Shown in pieces: positions 43,744 to 53,200 of a stretch of 59,377 bases of DNA. The translations under genes were made by a program, and so were the position numbers. The notes below the pieces were generated by a model, which worked only from the letters and a program-made list of their open reading frames with translations, had not been told where the DNA came from and made no database searches. Origin of the DNA: CALBZG01 sp964486295 (GTDB lineage: Bacteria > Bacillota > Clostridia > Peptostreptococcales > Anaerovoracaceae); assembly GCA_964486295.1 (NCBI GenBank), contig CAZAMF010000012.1, positions 1 to 59,377 on the forward strand, in the 5' to 3' direction. Positions within the stretch are counted from its first letter, which is position 1; the number at the start of each line of letters is the position of its first letter.

Positions 43744-43771
43744 GTATTGGTACCTTTTATAACCTTCCTTA

Positions 43772-44680
43772 TCAGTTTAGCTTGTCGTCGGGGTCTCCCG
43801 AGGTCATTCTTGAAAGCAAATTTTCGCTCAGCGCCAGTGGCGTGCTTCCTGTTTTATCGGGCCCGTCTGTTTCATACCGGACCTTTTCCTGCCTCATAAA
43901 GGCTTTGATCAGGTCGACGTGGATGCTCATGCCCAGGTTCAATTTGGACGTGCCGCTGTGCATCCCATAAATAATGCCTTTTTCATCAAACAGCGGACCG
44001 CCGTTCTGGCCTTTAAAGCCTGGGGTGGACATTTCCACGCCCACGATTCCGTCCGGCCCTCCCACCAGACGGGTCACCATCCCGTCGCCGGGAAACCTCG
44101 GCATGGTCCGGCGGCCTTCATTGGTCCAGAGAATATTGTCATTCTCAATATCATACCTGAAATTGTTGAATTCCGGGAAAGGGAAGCCCAGTCTGCACAG
44201 ATATTTCCCCTGTTTAATGATTTCACCGTCCCCCGCGAAAACCGCATGACCCCGATAGCCAACTTTTGAAAAGCCCTCAAAATGGACAAGAGCGAGGTCC
44301 ACCTTCGGATGAATTTTGCACTGCACGCCCCGGATCACGTCAACGCAGTCCACAAAATTGATCTTCAACTGCGCAACGGAGCTGCTGTCATATTTATAGT
44401 ATTCCTCCAGCTGTCGAATGCCTTCTTCAAAATTATATCCGCCGGGCACCGATTTTTTCTTTTCCAGAAAATCATTATATTTCTTGTCGATATTGCCTGC
44501 GTCAATGATCATTCTTGCCACAGCCCCGGTTGTGACCGCCCAGCCTTCGTCATTTACAAAAAAAATGGTGGCGGCGCCCGGATTGACTTCGGCTGAACCG
44601 TACTTTCTCATGATGGTAAATATCGGCCGGGTAAACCCGCCCACTTTTTCAATAGCTGTTACGAACATCGGTGTCTCCAT
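43772..44680 (-). CDS. Trypsin-fold protein lacking the catalytic triad (pseudoprotease)
   Basis: 302-residue chymotrypsin-like fold protein. ATIFFVNDEGWAVTTGAVA at about 37-55 aligns with the His segment of trypsin-like proteases, but the His position is Ala53. KVDLALVHFEG keeps the Asp (D128). The nucleophile loop reads GFKGQNGGPLFDEKG with Asn226 where Ser is normal. Two of three triad residues are therefore absent. The terminal IYGMHSG and the remaining strands follow the fold. No signal peptide is present, so it looks cytosolic. It heads the run to the CapD-like gene and pgi. It probably binds peptides or proteins rather than cleaving them. Confidence 0.8.
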   Translation of the reverse strand: METPMFVTAIEKVGGFTRPIFTIMRKYGSAEVNPGAATIFFVNDEGWAVTTGAVARMIIDAGNIDKKYNDFLEKKKSVPGGYNFEEGIRQLEEYYKYDSSSVAQLKINFVDCVDVIRGVQCKIHPKVDLALVHFEGFSKVGYRGHAVFAGDGEIIKQGKYLCRLGFPFPEFNNFRYDIENDNILWTNEGRRTMPRFPGDGMVTRLVGGPDGIVGVEMSTPGFKGQNGGPLFDEKGIIYGMHSGTSKLNLGMSIHVDLIKAFMRQEKVRYETDGPDKTGSTPLALSENLLSRMTSGDPDDKLN

Positions 44681-44822
44681 TCTGATGCAGCTGTTTTCTG
44701 CTGTTATTTTCTGATGCAGTTATTTATTGTGATTATAACACAGGGTGCCGGCGGAAAACAATCCTGACGGGCATCAATCCCCATGCGCCGCCCTTTATTT
44801 CGCTGTGTTTTGCGCACTTTCC

Positions 44823-44851
44823 TTGATTTTTCCATTCCCCTAAGTTATACT
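44823..44851 (+). promoter_or_regulatory. Sigma-A promoter of metY-metA
   Basis: TTGATT at 44823-44828 and TATACT at 44846-44851 are 17 bases apart. The leader to the start at 44888 is about 30 bases, too short for a SAM or methionine T-box riboswitch. Confidence 0.75.
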
Positions 44852-44887
44852 TTTATGCAACACTTATGGGTTGGAGGGGGTAATAAG

Positions 44888-46171
44888 ATGAAAGAAAGAA
44901 AACAATCTTTTGAAACGATCTGCGTTCAGGGGGGTTATAAAGCCGCCAGCGGTGAACCTCAGGTACTGCCGATTGCACAGAATACAACATACAGATACTA
45001 CAATGCGAAGGCCGTTGCGGAGCTTTTCGATCTTGAAAGCCCGAACTTCATGTATACGAGACTCGGAAACCCGACGCTGAGCGCGCTGGAAAATCACATG
45101 GCGGCTCTCGAAGGCGGAACGGCTGCTCTTTCGGCCTCCTCAGGCCAGGCCGCGACCCTGATGACCCTTTTGAACATTTGCCAGGCGGGAGATCACATCA
45201 TCTCCTCCGGAAGCATCTATGGCGGTACATACAACCTTTTTTCAGTAACCTTGAAAAAACTCGGTATCGATGTGTCTTTTGTGGATATTCACAGTTCCGT
45301 AGAGGAAATCGCAGCCGCTGCAAAACCGTCCACCAAGGCCATTTTTGCCGAGACACTTGCGAATCCGGCTCTCCATGTTCTTGATTTTGTTAAATTCAAA
45401 GCCGCCGCAATTGAAATCGGCGTTCCTCTGATTGTTGACAACACACTGGCCACTCCGGCACTGACCCGTCCTATCGAGTTTGGAGCGGATATTGTAATAC
45501 ACTCCACCACAAAATATTCAGATGGGCATGCATCCTGCCTGGGCGGCATGGTGATCGAAGCCGGCACTTTTGACTGGGGCGCTTCTGATAAATATCCAGG
45601 GCTGACTCAACCCGATGTAAGCTATCATGGTCTGTGTTTTTATGAAAAGTTCGGGCCGACGGCTTTCTGCACCAAAATGAGAACTACTATGCTTCGGGAT
45701 TTCGGCTGCACTATGGCCCCGATGAATGCCTACCTCACCCATCAGGGGCTGCAGACCCTGCACCTCAGAATGGAAAGACACAGCCAGAACGCTCTGGCAC
45801 TTGCGGAATTTTTGGAATCCCACCCGATGGTGGATTGGGTGATATATCCAGGGCTGAAGAACGATCGGTCCCATTCTCTTGCCAAATTGTATATGCCGAA
45901 GGGCGCCGGTGGCGTCCTGAGCTTCGGAGTGAAAGGCGGCAGAGAGGCTGGAGAAAAATTCCTCGAGCTTCTTGATCTGACCAGTATCGTCGTCCATGTC
46001 GGAGATATCCGCACTTCCGCACTTCATCCGGCAAGCACCACCCACAGGCAGCTCACAGAAGAGCAGCAGATTGCCGGCGGAATCAGACCTGAATTGATCA
46101 GGGTATCCGTAGGCATTGAAAATATTGAAGATATCAAGGCCGATTTTGATCAGGCGCTGAGCCGCATCTAA
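44888..46171 (+). CDS. metY: O-acetylhomoserine sulfhydrylase (Cys/Met metabolism PLP enzyme)
   Basis: PLP enzyme of 427 residues that most likely joins O-acetylhomoserine and sulfide to give homocysteine. Marks are TYRYYNAKAVAELFDLE, YTRLGNPTLSALE, SASSGQAA, FAETLANPAL, and the PLP lysine in IHSTTKYSDGHASCLGGMV. HVGDIRTSALHPASTTH fits the MetY subgroup. I start at ATG 44888 after GGAGGGGG. The next gene, metA, makes the acetylated substrate, which supports this over methionine gamma-lyase. Confidence 0.9.
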   Translation: MKERKQSFETICVQGGYKAASGEPQVLPIAQNTTYRYYNAKAVAELFDLESPNFMYTRLGNPTLSALENHMAALEGGTAALSASSGQAATLMTLLNICQAGDHIISSGSIYGGTYNLFSVTLKKLGIDVSFVDIHSSVEEIAAAAKPSTKAIFAETLANPALHVLDFVKFKAAAIEIGVPLIVDNTLATPALTRPIEFGADIVIHSTTKYSDGHASCLGGMVIEAGTFDWGASDKYPGLTQPDVSYHGLCFYEKFGPTAFCTKMRTTMLRDFGCTMAPMNAYLTHQGLQTLHLRMERHSQNALALAEFLESHPMVDWVIYPGLKNDRSHSLAKLYMPKGAGGVLSFGVKGGREAGEKFLELLDLTSIVVHVGDIRTSALHPASTTHRQLTEEQQIAGGIRPELIRVSVGIENIEDIKADFDQALSRI

Positions 46172-46208
46172 TCCGCATCGGCAAAACCATAAAGGATGGA
46201 GAAATAAA

Positions 46209-47135
46209 ATGCCTATTATCATACCAAACGGACTCCCCGCTGCAGAGATCCTGGAGCGGGAAAATATATTTTTCATGCAGGAAGGCCGGGCAATGACTCA
46301 GGATATCCGGCCCCTCAAGATATTGATCATCAATCTGATGCCGACGAAAATCGCCACTGAAACCCAGCTTGCAAGGGTACTGGCCAATTCACCGCTTCAG
46401 GTGGAACTGACTCTCCTGAGCATGGATTCGCATAGCTCCCAGAACACTTCGCAGGAGCACCTTCTGACTTTCTACAAGGTGTTCGATGATATTCAGTACC
46501 AGCGCTTCGACGGGATGATCCTGACTGGCGCGCCGGTTGAGACGCTCCCTTATGAGCAGGTGGATTACTGGCACGAGCTTTGTGAAATCTTCGAGTACGC
46601 AAAAACCAATGTTTACAGCACGATGTTCATCTGCTGGGGCGCTCAGGCCGCTTTATATTACTATTACGATATTCAGAAATATCCTGTGGACAGCAAAGTG
46701 TTTGGCGTGTTCGAGCACAAAGTCGTAAGACCTTTGAATCCGCTGATGAGGGGGTTTGACGAAATTTTTTACGCACCTCATTCAAGGCATACTTATATCA
46801 GAAAAGAGGATGTGGTTGCACAGCCGGAGCTCCGGATACTGGCGGAATCGGAAGAAGCAGGACTGCACATGCTGTCCATCGAAAACGGCCGGCAGATTTT
46901 CGTGCTGGGACACCAGGAATATGATAAGGACACCCTGGCCAACGAATATTTCAGAGATTTGAATAAGGGACTTCCTATCGACGTTCCAAAGAATTATTTC
47001 AGAAATGACGATCCGAAGCAGGATATCCTTTTCAGATGGAGAGCCCATGCCAGCTTGTTTTTCAGCAACTGGCTGAATTATTACGTGTATCAGGCTACGC
47101 CATACGATCTTAAGGATCTTCAGCGCGAGGTTTAA
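46209..47135 (+). CDS. metA: Homoserine O-acetyltransferase (MetA family)
   Basis: 308-residue class I glutamine-amidotransferase-fold acyltransferase that activates homoserine. The catalytic Cys142 is in FICWGAQAAL, with His235 and Glu237 in LGHQEYDKD. Residue 111 is Glu (GAPVETLPYEQVDYW); in this family Glu111 selects acetyl-CoA and Gly selects succinyl-CoA, so acetylation is inferred. It lies 37 bases after metY, completing an O-acetylhomoserine route to homocysteine, which MetH (23475) then methylates. Confidence 0.94.
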   Translation: MPIIIPNGLPAAEILERENIFFMQEGRAMTQDIRPLKILIINLMPTKIATETQLARVLANSPLQVELTLLSMDSHSSQNTSQEHLLTFYKVFDDIQYQRFDGMILTGAPVETLPYEQVDYWHELCEIFEYAKTNVYSTMFICWGAQAALYYYYDIQKYPVDSKVFGVFEHKVVRPLNPLMRGFDEIFYAPHSRHTYIRKEDVVAQPELRILAESEEAGLHMLSIENGRQIFVLGHQEYDKDTLANEYFRDLNKGLPIDVPKNYFRNDDPKQDILFRWRAHASLFFSNWLNYYVYQATPYDLKDLQREV

Positions 47136-47173
47136 ATTTCAGCGGGAAAAGCAAGGGATTGGAGATACCATTT

Positions 47174-47899
47174 ATGCTTCGAAAAAACAAAGATGGGAGG
47201 CCCAGGAAGACCGTGATCAAAATCGGCGGCCTGGGGTGCTCCCTTCCTGTTATCATTATTCTGATTGCCATTCTGGCTATATCCGGGAGCCTGATGATCT
47301 CTTCCGTCCGGGAAGCATTGGGGTTCGGAGAATGGCCAACTTCCTTCAGCGACCTCCTGCCGGATGAGATCATGGGCTATAACGATGTGGAAATCACACA
47401 GGCTATCCTGGGTGAGGTCCGGGATAAAAATCAGCTGGTCGTCATGGAGCAGGATATTGAGGTGCAAACTGAGATCAGCCGGACCCTGGCCAATATTCCG
47501 CTGTTTGAAAAAACCAAAACCATCTATTCCTATGGCACAGGCGCTTATGCACTCGACCTTTCAGCAATCACCGAGAGCGCCATCTCCTTTGACCACCACC
47601 GTAAAGAGGTGATTATGCAGATCCCGCACGCTGCGTTAGCTTATGTGGATCCTGATTTCTCCAAGACAGAATTCGGCGATACGGAAAAAGCCCTATTGGC
47701 CTTCGGAGACATCAAAATGACTCAGGAACAGGAGAATGTAGTCAACAAGGAAATTGAAGATGCCATGTGGAACAAACTTAACACTGACAACCGGCTGGCG
47801 GTAGCGGATCTGAAATCTGTCCAGCAGGTAAAGAAGCTTCTGACTCCTATCGTTCAAGAAATCAATGAAGATTATACATTGAAGGTCGTTCAAAACTAA
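47174..47899 (+). CDS. DUF4230 family membrane-anchored protein
   Basis: 241-residue protein of unknown function. A basic N-terminus (RKNKDGRPRKTVIK) precedes one transmembrane segment (about 23-42, LPVIIILIAILAISGSLMI), then an extracellular beta-rich DUF4230 domain with LVVMEQDIEV, TIYSYGTGAYALDLSAI and IMQIPHAALAYVDPDFSK. I start at ATG 47174, 9 bases after GGAG; an in-frame TTG at 47159 is less likely. It lies 38 bases after metA, so it is probably in the met transcript. Confidence 0.78.
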   Translation: MLRKNKDGRPRKTVIKIGGLGCSLPVIIILIAILAISGSLMISSVREALGFGEWPTSFSDLLPDEIMGYNDVEITQAILGEVRDKNQLVVMEQDIEVQTEISRTLANIPLFEKTKTIYSYGTGAYALDLSAITESAISFDHHRKEVIMQIPHAALAYVDPDFSKTEFGDTEKALLAFGDIKMTQEQENVVNKEIEDAMWNKLNTDNRLAVADLKSVQQVKKLLTPIVQEINEDYTLKVVQN

Positions 47900-47953
47900 A
47901 AAATTATTTCAATCGAATAGGCATGTAAATAAATAGAAAGTGAATAATGAACA

Positions 47954-48832
47954 ATGGGTACTGTAGAACAACAGCGTAAAGCGATGCTTCTGATGGCCAT
48001 CTGCGCCATATTGTGGAGCATCGCCGGAATTTTTATAAAGCTCATCTCCTGGAACCCGCTTTTGATCGCGGGAGCCCGTAGCCTTGTTGCTGCTGCCGTC
48101 CTTGGTATATTCATGGCGGCGACAGGCAGAAAATTAAAAATCAACCGATATTCAATCATATCAGGAATCGGCCTTGCCGGCTGCCTGCTCTGTTTTGTAA
48201 CAGCCAATAAGCTTACCACTGCTGCCAATGCCATTGTGCTTCAATACACCGCACCTATATTCATTGTCATTATGTCGGCTATTCTGTTTAAGAAGAAAAT
48301 GCATGGTTCCGAGATCGCTGTTGTTCTGGCGACTACAGCAGGTATCGCGTTGTTCTTCTTTGATCAGCTGTCGCCGGGAAGTGTTCTCGGCAATATCATC
48401 GCTATTATATCCGGAATTTTTATGGCGATTATGTTTGTTTTCACCGGACAATCCGCAAATGACGATTCCACCCGAATGAGCGGTATATTGCTGGCTCATA
48501 TAATAACGTCCGCCATTGGAATCAGTTCACTGCTGTTCATCGAAGTCCATCCAACTTCTATGGAAATCGTATATATTGCGATTCTTGGTATTTTTCAACT
48601 GGGCATCCCGTATGTGCTATATTCCCTGGCTTCAAAGAATTGCTCGGCTTTGGCCTGTTCGCTGATAGGGACTCTGGAGCCCCTTCTCAATCCCGTCTGG
48701 GTGTTTCTCTTCGTGGGAGAAGCCCCGGGCATCTTCGCCCTGATGGGCGCGGTAATCGTGATAGGCGCTATTACAACATGGCTGCTGCTGCAAAACCGGA
48801 ATGCAAAATCATACAGCACGGTCAAAAAATAG
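47954..48832 (+). CDS. EamA/DMT family transporter
   Basis: Drug/metabolite superfamily exporter of 292 residues with ten hydrophobic segments in two EamA repeats (about 10-140 and 150-285). AILWSIAGIFIKLISWNPLLIAGARSL and QYTAPIFIVIMSAILFKKKM are typical first-repeat segments, and SLIGTLEPLLNPVWVFLFVGEAPG is typical of the second. The substrate is unknown; as the tail of a met operon it might export an amino acid or thiol. It ends at a bidirectional terminator. Confidence 0.88.
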   Translation: MGTVEQQRKAMLLMAICAILWSIAGIFIKLISWNPLLIAGARSLVAAAVLGIFMAATGRKLKINRYSIISGIGLAGCLLCFVTANKLTTAANAIVLQYTAPIFIVIMSAILFKKKMHGSEIAVVLATTAGIALFFFDQLSPGSVLGNIIAIISGIFMAIMFVFTGQSANDDSTRMSGILLAHIITSAIGISSLLFIEVHPTSMEIVYIAILGIFQLGIPYVLYSLASKNCSALACSLIGTLEPLLNPVWVFLFVGEAPGIFALMGAVIVIGAITTWLLLQNRNAKSYSTVKK

Positions 48833-48836
48833 GGAA

Positions 48837-48864
48837 CAAAAAGGCGGGGATCCCCCGCCTTTTC
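48837..48864. terminator. Bidirectional terminator between EamA and GAPDH genes
   Basis: AAAAGGCGGGG pairs with CCCCGCCTTTT, flanked by A and T runs, in the 54-base gap between two converging genes. Confidence 0.88.
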
Positions 48865-48886
48865 TTATCTATTATTGGAATATGCT

Positions 48887-50140
48887 TTAGAGCAGATTCT
48901 TGTCCACATATTTTGTCAGTTTGCCGAGGCAATTGACATAGCAGCCGAATTCGTTGTCATACCAGCCAAAAACCTTGGCGTGGGTCACCGGAATATTCAT
49001 GTCCTGTGTCGTTTCGATCCCGTGACGCTTCAGAGTTTCGGAGTCAAACGACAGGAATCCTGTTCTTGTGTGGTTTTCGAGGCCTTCGATGATAACTGCA
49101 GCCTGACAGCCCATGAGGTCCGTGGACACATTTTGATTCTCACTGAAGATCAGCAGCTCCTTTTGTGCGCCAGAGGCCGCCTTTCTGTAAATATCATTGA
49201 TGAATTCCCTGTTGATCACAGGATTCCCGGACGCTGTGCGCTCGGTCCGGAATGTCAGATTCAGCGAAATCAGCGATACCGTACTGGTTGGGATCCGGAT
49301 GGAGTCGGCCATAAAGCCGACATTTTTAATTTCCGGGATGATTTCTTCCAGCGCAATGGCGGCGCCGGTGGAAGTCGGGATCATATTGTTCATAACCGAT
49401 CTGTTCTTCCTGAGGTCCTTTGCTCCTGCTTTTGGCGGTGCATCGAGAATGTTCTGGGTATTGGTTGCCGCGTGGACCGTTGTCATAGATGCGGTAATGA
49501 TTTTGGAAGTCTCTTCGGTATCCAGCAGCGGCTTGACCATATGGGCCAGACCGGTGGTGGTGCAGCTGGCTGCCGATATGATGTGATGCTTCATCGGGTC
49601 GTAGACAGAATGATTCACCCCGTAAACGAAGGTGGCACTATCCTCCGGCATCTTTCTTGACGAATCACCGATCTTGAACGGCGCGCTGACGATGACCTTT
49701 TCGGCGCCGGCTTCTAGATGCCCTCTCAGGCTTCCTTTCGGGTGATCAGCCGGTACAGTCGGATCAATAAACTGGCCTGTGCAGTCGATCACAAGGCGGA
49801 CACCTTCCCTGGCCCAATCGATTTCCCTGGGATTTCTTGCTTTTACCAGGAACTTGACCTGGATCCCATCCAGTTCGATCAGATTTTCTGCCCGATCCAG
49901 AATCTTCACATTGCAGGACTTTCCGGTGTATCCGTACAGGAATTTATCCAGTGTGCCATAGGTCGAGTCCGTGGTGATATAATGAATGACATCTTCCAGC
50001 TTCCTCCCTACGTCACGGCCGGCATTGATGACGATCCCGTCAAAATGCTTCATGTTCAAGTGATTCCATAAAGTAAGCTTTCCAATCCGGCCGATCCCGT
50101 TGATTCCCAGGTTTTTTTTGTTCTGCAGGTTGATTTCCAT
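48887..50140 (-). CDS. Noncanonical glyceraldehyde-3-phosphate dehydrogenase
   Basis: 417 residues against about 335 for glycolytic GAPDH. The Rossmann motif NGIGRIGKLTLWN replaces GFGRIGR. The catalytic Cys193 lies in SAASCTTTGLAH, where canonical enzymes read SCTTNCLAP, and His223 in TTVHAATNTQN is its partner. INAGRDVGR lacks the Asp that normally selects NAD, so cofactor use may differ. GWYDNEFG near the C-terminus is intact. It lies 62 bases after the dikinase-like giant and is probably co-transcribed with it. It resembles long GapB-type enzymes with an insertion and may work in a gluconeogenic or other direction. Confidence 0.85.
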   Translation of the reverse strand: MEINLQNKKNLGINGIGRIGKLTLWNHLNMKHFDGIVINAGRDVGRKLEDVIHYITTDSTYGTLDKFLYGYTGKSCNVKILDRAENLIELDGIQVKFLVKARNPREIDWAREGVRLVIDCTGQFIDPTVPADHPKGSLRGHLEAGAEKVIVSAPFKIGDSSRKMPEDSATFVYGVNHSVYDPMKHHIISAASCTTTGLAHMVKPLLDTEETSKIITASMTTVHAATNTQNILDAPPKAGAKDLRKNRSVMNNMIPTSTGAAIALEEIIPEIKNVGFMADSIRIPTSTVSLISLNLTFRTERTASGNPVINREFINDIYRKAASGAQKELLIFSENQNVSTDLMGCQAAVIIEGLENHTRTGFLSFDSETLKRHGIETTQDMNIPVTHAKVFGWYDNEFGCYVNCLGKLTKYVDKNLL

Positions 50141-50202
50141 TTTTCCGCTCCTTATTCCGTTAATTTATATATGATGAATAGTTGATTTCGAGCAGGCGCA
50201 CT

Positions 50203-53200
50203 CTAATCGTTGATTTCATAATTCCCTTCGTAGACGTTCCCAAGGTTTCCGTCTATGGATATCTGATCGCCCGGTCCGAATGCATGCCTATTCAGGATGC
50301 ATCGCTTTTCCGTCTCATAAACGATCAGGCCCCTGCATTTGACGATGCAGACTTTCCCCAGGCCGGCTGCCGTCACCGCCGCATGGGAAGTGACACCGCC
50401 CTTCGCTGTCACCAGGCCGTCGCATACAAATATCAGCGGAATATCATCAGGCACCGTGTCCGGACGCACCAGGATGATCTTTCCCTCCGGGTACTTCTCT
50501 TTCAATGCTTTCATATCTTCCATGTCGAATGCCAGGAACCCGGACAATGCGCCGCTGCTGACCCCGATGCCATGGCCGGACAGCTTCATCTCGTTCGGTG
50601 AAGGCACAAAGCTTGTAAACGATTTCTGCTTTTTCAGGTTCTGGTTCCGCGTCTGAAGGATATAGAGGCCTTCCGGTTGATCGGATTCAAATGTAAACTC
50701 GATTTCCTGATGCACATATCCTTGCTTTTCAATCAGCTGCCTGGCATGATTTTTTAACGCTTCATAAATCAGCGGGAATCCCGATTCCAGGGATATGCTG
50801 CTGTCCTTGTAATGATTCTTCCGCTGATGTTCGGAAATCGGCAATGTATCAACAAGCCCCGACACCACGTCTTCGCCCTGTCCGCAAAGAGTGAAGTCCC
50901 CGTATAGATTGACACCAGAATATTCATTGAACGGGCTGTTGGTAAAGATCACGCCGGTCCCAGCTTTGGCCGGAAGGTTCCCCAGTACCATCTTCTGTAC
51001 AAGGATCGCCGTCCCCCAGCCGTCGGCGATCTGCATATGCTGGCGATAATATGCTGCGCTCTCCGAATCCCAGGAATCCAGAACACTGCGGATGGCTTGC
51101 TTCAGTTGATTGAACGGGTCCGATTCGATCTGAACGTTGTGATCTTCCAGCACCTTCTTATATGCATAGGCGACGTCGCGCATCTGTTCTTTTGTGAACT
51201 GGACTTTCAGTTCGATCCCGCTCTTTTCCTTATGCTCCGATATGACGCGGTCGAAAATATCTCTGTCGATGCCGAATGCCATACCCCAACTTTGCAGAAA
51301 ACGCCGATAGCAGTCCCAGGCTGTCCAGCCCATGCCCGGTGCGTTGCCGAGAGCTTCGGCAATCTCGTCATTCATCCCCACATTCAGGAAAGTTTTCATG
51401 GCGCCCGGCATAGAAATAGACGATCCCGATCGAACAGAAAACAATAGCGGATTTTCGGTTTTGCCGAAATTCTGCCCAGTCACTTTTTCAATATCGCTGA
51501 TATTCCTCCGGATCAGCCGGTTAAAATCCTCGTTCATGTGAGGATGGCGGGTGATGGTGTCCCTGTGGCGGAAGACTTCCGTGGTGATCACGAATCCCGG
51601 AGGTACCGGAAGCCCATAGGTGATCAACTGCTTTAAAAAGAACGCTTTCGCGCCCAGAAAAACCGGGTTATCTACCTCCTCGCTCTTTCTGGTCAGAAGG
51701 CTGAACGCCAGATCAGGGTCGTAGGTCATCATGTTTTCGATGAGCGCCTCCGAATAATTATCGATCATGCTGCGCAGCGCATTAATAATATCGGTAATAA
51801 AGTTATCCAGCTCCTGCACAAGGAAAGCCGACGAAAGGTTGTCCCGAAGAAATTTTTCGGACTCACGCAAATACATTTGTCTTCCTTCTTCTCCATTGTG
51901 CTTCAGAACCTGAGGGATGATGATGCTTAACGGCCTGTCGTAGAAGTCAAAAAAATACTCCCGTATGATCTGCTTCATGTCCTGACCGACAAATTGAAAA
52001 ATATTGATAAACTGGTCGATGGAGAAGCTGGGCGATGACAACCCGTACTTCAGCATATTCAGATGCGAGTTGAAACCGGGATTATAAATGCCGTCCAGCT
52101 CCAGCCCTTCTCTGAATAGCAGAAGAATATCGTAAATCCGGCGAAAAGTTCTCGCCGTAATATATTCCGAATTAAACGGCTGGACCACTTGCGTCATCAG
52201 CTTGGCCGCTGTTCTCTCAAGTCTGTACATCAATCCCAGCGCCTCGAATTTCGGCTCCATATACTGGCCGTACATGGAAGGGATGCCTACCGCAATATGC
52301 CGTTTGTAATAAATGTTCTCCAGCGCTTCGCTCCGATTGGGATCCAGAATGACCGACTTGAGGCGGCTCATCATTTTATAGATCCGTCGAACGCATTCCT
52401 CCCAGTCTCTGCTTTCAAAATGTTTTTCCAGCGCCTCCAGCTCCGCTGCGCTGAAATGGTTGCTGCCCTTCAGCGTTAACAGGATATCTTCGGATTCCAG
52501 GGAATACTTTTCCAGCAGCATGGAATAGATCTGAAATATATAGTTGACCCTTCGGCGGTCCTTTTCGTTTCCAGCCGTTACCTTGCCCAGATTTTCTGCA
52601 AGTTCATCCAGGTCCAGTTCAAGAAGCTTTTCCGGTCCGGCTTGCAGCATCCGGCACAACGAGATCAGTACTGCGTTTACGCCCGAAAACCACTTGCTTT
52701 GCATGCCGAGCTCTTCATAAATGTCATACGGGACCACCCCTCGCAAAGGCTCCCTGTTACCGTCGTACCAATAATGTATAATTTTTTTTGTGAGTTCGAT
52801 ATGGGTATTATTGCTCTCCGTATGGATCTGCTTTCTCAGAAAATGGATAAGCCGGTCTTTTCGCATATGAAGCTCGTCAACGGCTGTGGTCGCATCCCGA
52901 AGTTCCCCCTCAGCGCCGATGTCGCGAAAATAAATAGGGAAGATGCGGGCGAGCTGTTTGATCTCTCTGAAGACCGGCATGATATCCGCGTTCAGCAGCT
53001 TTGTAACGTCCCGCTGAAAAAGATCCGTATCCGATATGAAAATACCGCCAAGCTTCAGATTGGCAATCAGTGCCGCCAGGAGTTCCCGCATGGCCGACGG
53101 ATTGTATCCGATGAGTTCCAGCCAGACGCGTATGTTCTTCACATGGTTCGGATCGGCTTTGGTCTGCCAATCTTCGTTCAGCCTTAATTCACCGGGATAG

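Noticed and set aside
44681..44887. SAM riboswitch or methionine T-box before metY
   Set aside because: The promoter at 44823-44851 leaves about 30 transcribed bases before the start, too few for either element.
45518..46276. Open frame of 252 codons on the minus strand opposite metY
   Set aside because: It covers the conserved metY coding sequence in antisense, and the protein matches nothing I know.
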